This document shows, one piece after another, positions 58,851-64,000 of a stretch of DNA of 64,000 nucleotides (positions are counted from its first letter, which is position 1; every line of letters starts with the position of its first letter). The translations under genes and the position numbers were made by a program. The notes below the pieces were generated by a model, which made no database searches, was not told the DNA's origin, and saw nothing but the letters and a program-made list of their open reading frames with translations. Source of the stretch: Agelaius tricolor (Eukaryota > Chordata > Aves > Passeriformes > Icteridae); contig JALJCS010000004.1 in NCBI GenBank assembly GCA_023055355.1, positions 18,192,244 through 18,256,243 on the forward strand. Reading direction: 5' to 3'.

Positions 58851-61800
58851 GTTGATGTAACCACATTCCCTTCAAAAGAGTTAAAAAGTCAAAAGAGTTA
58901 AGAAACACTTTGCAATTTAAAGATGGATTATAGAAGTGTTAATTGGAAGTGATGAAGTTGAAATTAGAGTATAGATGTACAACTCAACTCATATATTATC
59001 TGCCTTGACACTACCCTCTCTTTTTTGAGTATGTGTTGACATCACTACCAAAATATTCTCTGGTTTTCTTCACAGTTTCAAAAATATTTCTTCTGCTGAT
59101 TCACTCTACCTCACCAGGTTCTGTGAAAAATCACAATTTCAAAGGAAATAAAATGGCTACTATTAGTTAAAATTTAATTTCACTATTCTCATTTGCATAC
59201 AAAAATTTGGAAGTTTTTATTTTAATTTCTTTCAAGAAATTATAGAAAAAGTATCTTTTATGTAACATCATTACCATTCTTTTTGTGATCCAGAAGAAAA
59301 ACGGGATACTGTCTAAAAGACTTACTGGATAAAATTAAAATATGATGTATCAGTAAAGATGTAAATAAGTATTGATATTTTATGACTGGTCTATAATTTG
59401 ATAGGTTTAGAATTTGGTCTTATGAAATATAATCTAGGTTGCAGAAAGAAAATAATTCCAGTTTACAGAACAGCATGCACTGATTTATATTGTCTTTATG
59501 TTTTGTTAATAATATATCAGCTAGTTTCCAGGAACCATATGATGTGTAAGGCAATTTCTTGCATTGTATCCTTCCTCTCACCCAAGAAGTTTCCTTCAGT
59601 TGGTCTAAATTATCCCTTGGGCCAAGAGTGCAGATGTCACATGATGAACTGGCTCAGCTTAGTCCAGCAATAATGCTAAAGAATGCAATATTACTCTTAG
59701 TCAAACACCTGATTCTGCTGCATGTCTGCCACTTGAATTATCCTGTGGATGAAAATCAGGGCACCATTTTCCTCTGGAAGAGTGCTTAGATGGATTCTAT
59801 GAAGAGGGCATCCTGTTCTTATGTATGCAGCATGATGAATGACATCAGAATGATGCAGTTCGGCTGAAGGCAATGGGATTTTAATGCATTGGTATCCAAA
59901 TCTTACAACTTTAGCTTTGGAATGAATATTAATAATTTCCACTCATATGCTGTACAGCGCTGAGAACATAAAGTGATGTCACCTTAATGTTACCTCTTTT
60001 GCTGGCATTAGTGTCTGATGAGCAGGTTCTCCAGTGCAATATTGTGCACACAAAAAGCCCCAGTATGTGAATAGTCCCTTATGACAGAGACATTACTCTT
60101 TCCCCAGGCCAATCTTTATAGGCTTATAAGTCCTGACTATAAAGCTGAAAGGCTTGACAGCCCTGCCTAACTGAGCATCCAGGCCCCATAGTTCTTGAAA
60201 TCCAGCTTAAATGTCTCATCTAAACCCAATAAAGTGTTAGCATGTTTTATAATGGGAGCTGGTGATTAAGGTAACCTAAATAAATTTTGCTCTGAACCTT
60301 ACTTTGAAAGACGAACCAGAGCTGCTCAAGAAGCTGCATGTGCTGCTTATAAGCCATAGTTCAACCAATTGTGCAATAAGGTGCTCAGACTGATTTACAC
60401 TCAAGCAAAAGACAGATTGGCAAATCTAAGCAAAACTAATGAAATTGATAAATAGACCCAATAAAAGGTATTATTCACGCACATACATATACATGTACAT
60501 ATATAATTTTAAAATATATTGGAAAAAATATTTTCATCACAAATTACTATGAGGATTTATGCTTGAATAACTGTAATAATTTAAAGTACAGAGCTATTTT
60601 GATCCATGTATCATAGCACTGCACAGCCTTGCACGAGAAATCACAGATTTGATAGGGTATCCATTCCAAGCACTACTGAAATTACAAGAAGGTTACTTAA
60701 CCGAGAGAGTATTTAATTCTGCATATGAATGATTGTATAAGCAAAGAAAAATACTGATTTTTTCTTGAATTACTTCTGATATCTGACTGAGCCTGCCAAA
60801 TGTAACTAATCTTTTCTTTCTAATACTGTAACAAAATTAGGATTTTCAGCTAATTTTCTTAGTTACCCTGAAACCCTTTTTCCATGTTCCCACAGTTCTG
60901 TGAAATGTCTCTGCTTCTGGCAGTCTCTTCTATTTTCAGTGTTGGTGTTTTGTGGAGATAGACACCTTCTTTAGCATGTAGATCAGATTTAAAAAATAGC
61001 AGAGGGCACAGAGATGCTAGAGACTATGAGGTATTAAGGTAATTCTATGCCTAGAACCAATTGATGCAACTTCTAAGGATAATTGAAACAGCATTCCTTC
61101 TTCAGAGCTTTTCTGTTTTTTCCTTTTAAAAGACTGGAATTGACTGTGAGGACACATTTCATTTCTCTGCCTCAAGAGCTCTTGATTGTTGTATGCTGGT
61201 TTTTGTAGTTTCTTTTTTTTTTTTAGCTTTATAGGGATGCCTGGAATGTTTTCTTTCAGATTATATTGCTTCTAAGGAAATCAACAATTTTCCTCAGAGG
61301 TAGCATGTAGCGTCATCTTGATTCCTATAGCACTTAAAGGGATTGTTGCCTTTTGAAATGCTTCCCTATATTTTCGGCCTGATTTCCTGAGTGTAAATTC
61401 TGATCTGGAAAAAAATTATTTCTTCAAAGGCTCCTGAAAAGACTATCACTATTCCTCCTTTATGGTATTCAAAGACTCCTTTTAATGCACCCAATCTGCT
61501 TTGGGTATTCAGTCATGTTAATGTGCTAACACAGAAATATGTACTCACAAAGATGAGCATTCAATGTGTGAGAATCTGTTATGTGAGAACAGGCATATTC
61601 TTACTCTCCTTAATGAGCCAGTCCTTGAAATGATACTGGGCCAGCCAAGGTTAAGATATATGCATTTGAATTTCTAAACAGTAAAAACATAATAAAGTTC
61701 AGACGCAGAAAGAAATGGCAAAAAATTATTTTGAAAAAGAGTCTCAAATAAGCCCAGAAGCCTGCCTGTGTTCTAGAAAATCTGATAATTTGTGCTAAAT

Positions 61801-64000
61801 CCTGCTTTCCAGTTTTGGTGGTGGCATCTGTCAGTAACATATTTTTTTCTATTTTCCCAATAAGTTGCATTCACAGACAATAGCTCTCCAATTTGTGTAT
61901 ACGTGCTTGTGTGCATGTATAGGGTGTGGGTGAACATGTAAACAATGCATTCTTGAAAGTATCACATGATTTCTCTCTTGTTATTTATTTATAATTATGC
62001 ATTGCATAATATATATATACCTGCATGTAATATACATTTCTGTGTAGGATTATTTTTATGTCTGGAGCCTTTTGTTCAAGTCTGTGCTGAATTTCTGTAA
62101 TGAAGTCCCACATAACAATATGTTGGCACTGAAGAAAACATTCATGTGATGGAGCACACTTCACAGAGTTCCTTAATGATCTAATGAAAATCAGAATTAC
62201 ATGGGAATGTATGAGACTACAACCTCATTTGTAACTATAGACAAGATCAAGTGTTTAAGGCATCAGGGAATACCTTCTGCAAAATTCTGTAAGGTAATGA
62301 AATTATGATAATTTTACTTCATTTGATTATGCTTTAAATTTACTTATTATGGGTGTAACTAGGAATTTAATGTATTGTCTGATGTGGCAAGCAATAATAC
62401 TTGCAAATGAATCTTGAATTGGTAATCTTCTCCCCCCCTCAAATCAAGCTTTCCTAATGCTTCTATAAAGCAAAAGTAAATGGCAAAAATTCCTTTATTA
62501 TAATGAAACAATTTATAAAGAACTTTCCTCTATTTTTTAGGTTATTTACTTTGTTTTTAGAAATTTATATTGTTTGTTGCAATTTAATTTATGAGTCCCC
62601 TTTTACATATGCACCTCATGACCTTTAGATGTTTGTTCATATAAAGGTGAACTAAAACAGAACCCCTTTTTGTTTCACCTTTGACAGCAGATGAAAGAAT
62701 AGTCTCTCCTGCACTATATGAAATAGCCTTGTCTTTTCTAACATTCTGCCTCACCCAAGGTGATTTCTGAGCCTTCTGAAAATTCCTTAATGTCTTCCCT
62801 GTATTTCACAGTTATTTTTCTAATGTGTCTTCATACTTTTATGGTACCAATTGTGCTTGTACTTAAGATCCTCCAGTCAATTAAGCAGCTGAACCTTAAT
62901 AACAGTCTATTAGGACACATCTTGTTTCTGCTAATTTTCAGGGACTGCACTGCCTCTTTTTTACTTTGAAATAATAAATGGTTTTTCCACTCTCAATTGA
63001 AACCAATGACTCAATTCCTGCTTATTTGAACTGACCCAGGATTTTCCCAGAAAATATCTAAGAAGAGTAGTTAACATTTGCCATTCTGAGCATAAAATAC
63101 TTTGGAAAAGCTCCATGAAATGCAACCTGAAATTTTATTTAGAAAACTGTTGTGCCACACTTATCAGAGCAAATGGTAAAACCCATGGTTCATTCATAGA
63201 TGTACTGTTGAGAACAAAACTCACTAAATTACTCATGAACTGATTCCATGTTTTCTGTCTTCATCTCATCATACCTTGCTATTATGACCCAATTGTTAAA
63301 AGAAATGCTTCCTTCTCCTCTTTTAGGCCTGGGATTAGAGCCTTCTTTTTTGCCACCTGGGTTTATCTAAAGTTCCTCTTCTGGTGGCTTATGGAAATTT
63401 CCTTACTTGTCAGTGTTCTGAGAGAATTAATTGTGCTTTTAAGTTCTTGCATTTGCCCCACAAGATGCAGTGATAAGAAGATAAAACCACTACTGTCTCA
63501 CAGCTCTTCCCTCTTACAGCATAACACTAGCTACACAATCCTATTGTCATTGCAGATCCTTTGGGGAACACAGTGGTTTTTTGCTCAGTATGTTCATTGT
63601 CCCTTCTCCTGGCATTTGGAGTTATCTGCAGTCATACATCCCTCTTTCACTGGCCTCCTTTCAGGGATAAGCTTTCCATCATTAAGAGGCTGAAATAAAC
63701 CAAATGAAATAAAGAAACAATATAAGATTCATTAAAATAGTTATTTTCATACATTTATTTGCATTCTTTTGGATTACTCTGACAATATAGCAGCAATTAT
63801 AAATTTTCATGTGTTGTGTTATATGATGCAAAATAATAAAATACCTTGAAAAGTTAGGACTTCAGTTAAGAATTCAGAATTGTATTTTGTATTATTTTAT
63901 TGTTGTCCTGTTATTAGTTATCATTTTATGATTTCTAGATGTATCTATTATATATTACAGATAAATCTATTTGTATGGTTTTTGTTATTTTGTTTTTATT
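58851..64000. other. non-coding single-copy sequence, no gene seen
   Basis: The last 5.1 kb has no recognised transposon or gene. 60000-60420 is non-repetitive and a little GC-richer. Short TA and CATA patches occur at 60478-60520 and 62005-62022, and a C7 run at 62432. The 100-codon frame at 63391-63693 has no recognisable features. Confidence 0.5.

Overview
The window looks like bird nuclear DNA, most likely a songbird (passerine) macrochromosome. It is AT-rich and has no convincing protein-coding gene. All longer open frames are short, and most of the longest lie inside, or antisense to, dead retrotransposons. The assignment rests on the repeats: several CR1 LINE fragments with the octamer tail ATTCTRTG, a tRNA-Ile-headed SINE with a CR1 tail (the design known from passerines), and many solo LTRs of avian endogenous retrovirus type. 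There is no operon, tRNA array, CRISPR array or other prokaryotic structure.

Layout. 1-49: possible 3' end of a plus-strand exon followed by GTGAGT. 50-9242: single-copy sequence with one CR1. 9243-15134: the densest repeat cluster, with a solo LTR carrying a near-perfect 5-bp target duplication, two back-to-back LTR modules, the SINE, a further LTR and an LTR fragment. 15135-24267: about 9 kb with no recognised transposon, holding a 3-copy minisatellite and a strong G-quadruplex motif. 24268-31137: two CR1s and two LTRs. 31138-41948: almost 11 kb with no recognised transposon. 41949-48872: three LTRs and two CR1s. 48873-56393: single-copy, with two weak exon candidates near 50.4-50.75 kb. 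56394-58850: a plus-strand LTR with intact promoter and poly(A) signals, then a CR1 split by a younger CR1 in the opposite orientation. 58851-64000: single-copy.

As a whole, about 16 of 19 recognised transposon pieces, and 10 of 11 LTR pieces, lie on the minus strand. Antisense bias of LTRs is usual inside introns, because sense copies bring poly(A) and splice signals. Together with the splice donor at base 50, this suggests, without proving it, that the window is intronic to a gene transcribed on the plus strand. I found no previously undescribed system. The points most worth checking are the nested CR1 with its flanking 7-bp repeat, the SINE chimera, the orientation bias, the exon candidates and the G-quadruplex. 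LTR boundaries are estimates unless a target duplication is stated, and family assignments come from recalled consensus patterns rather than a database search.
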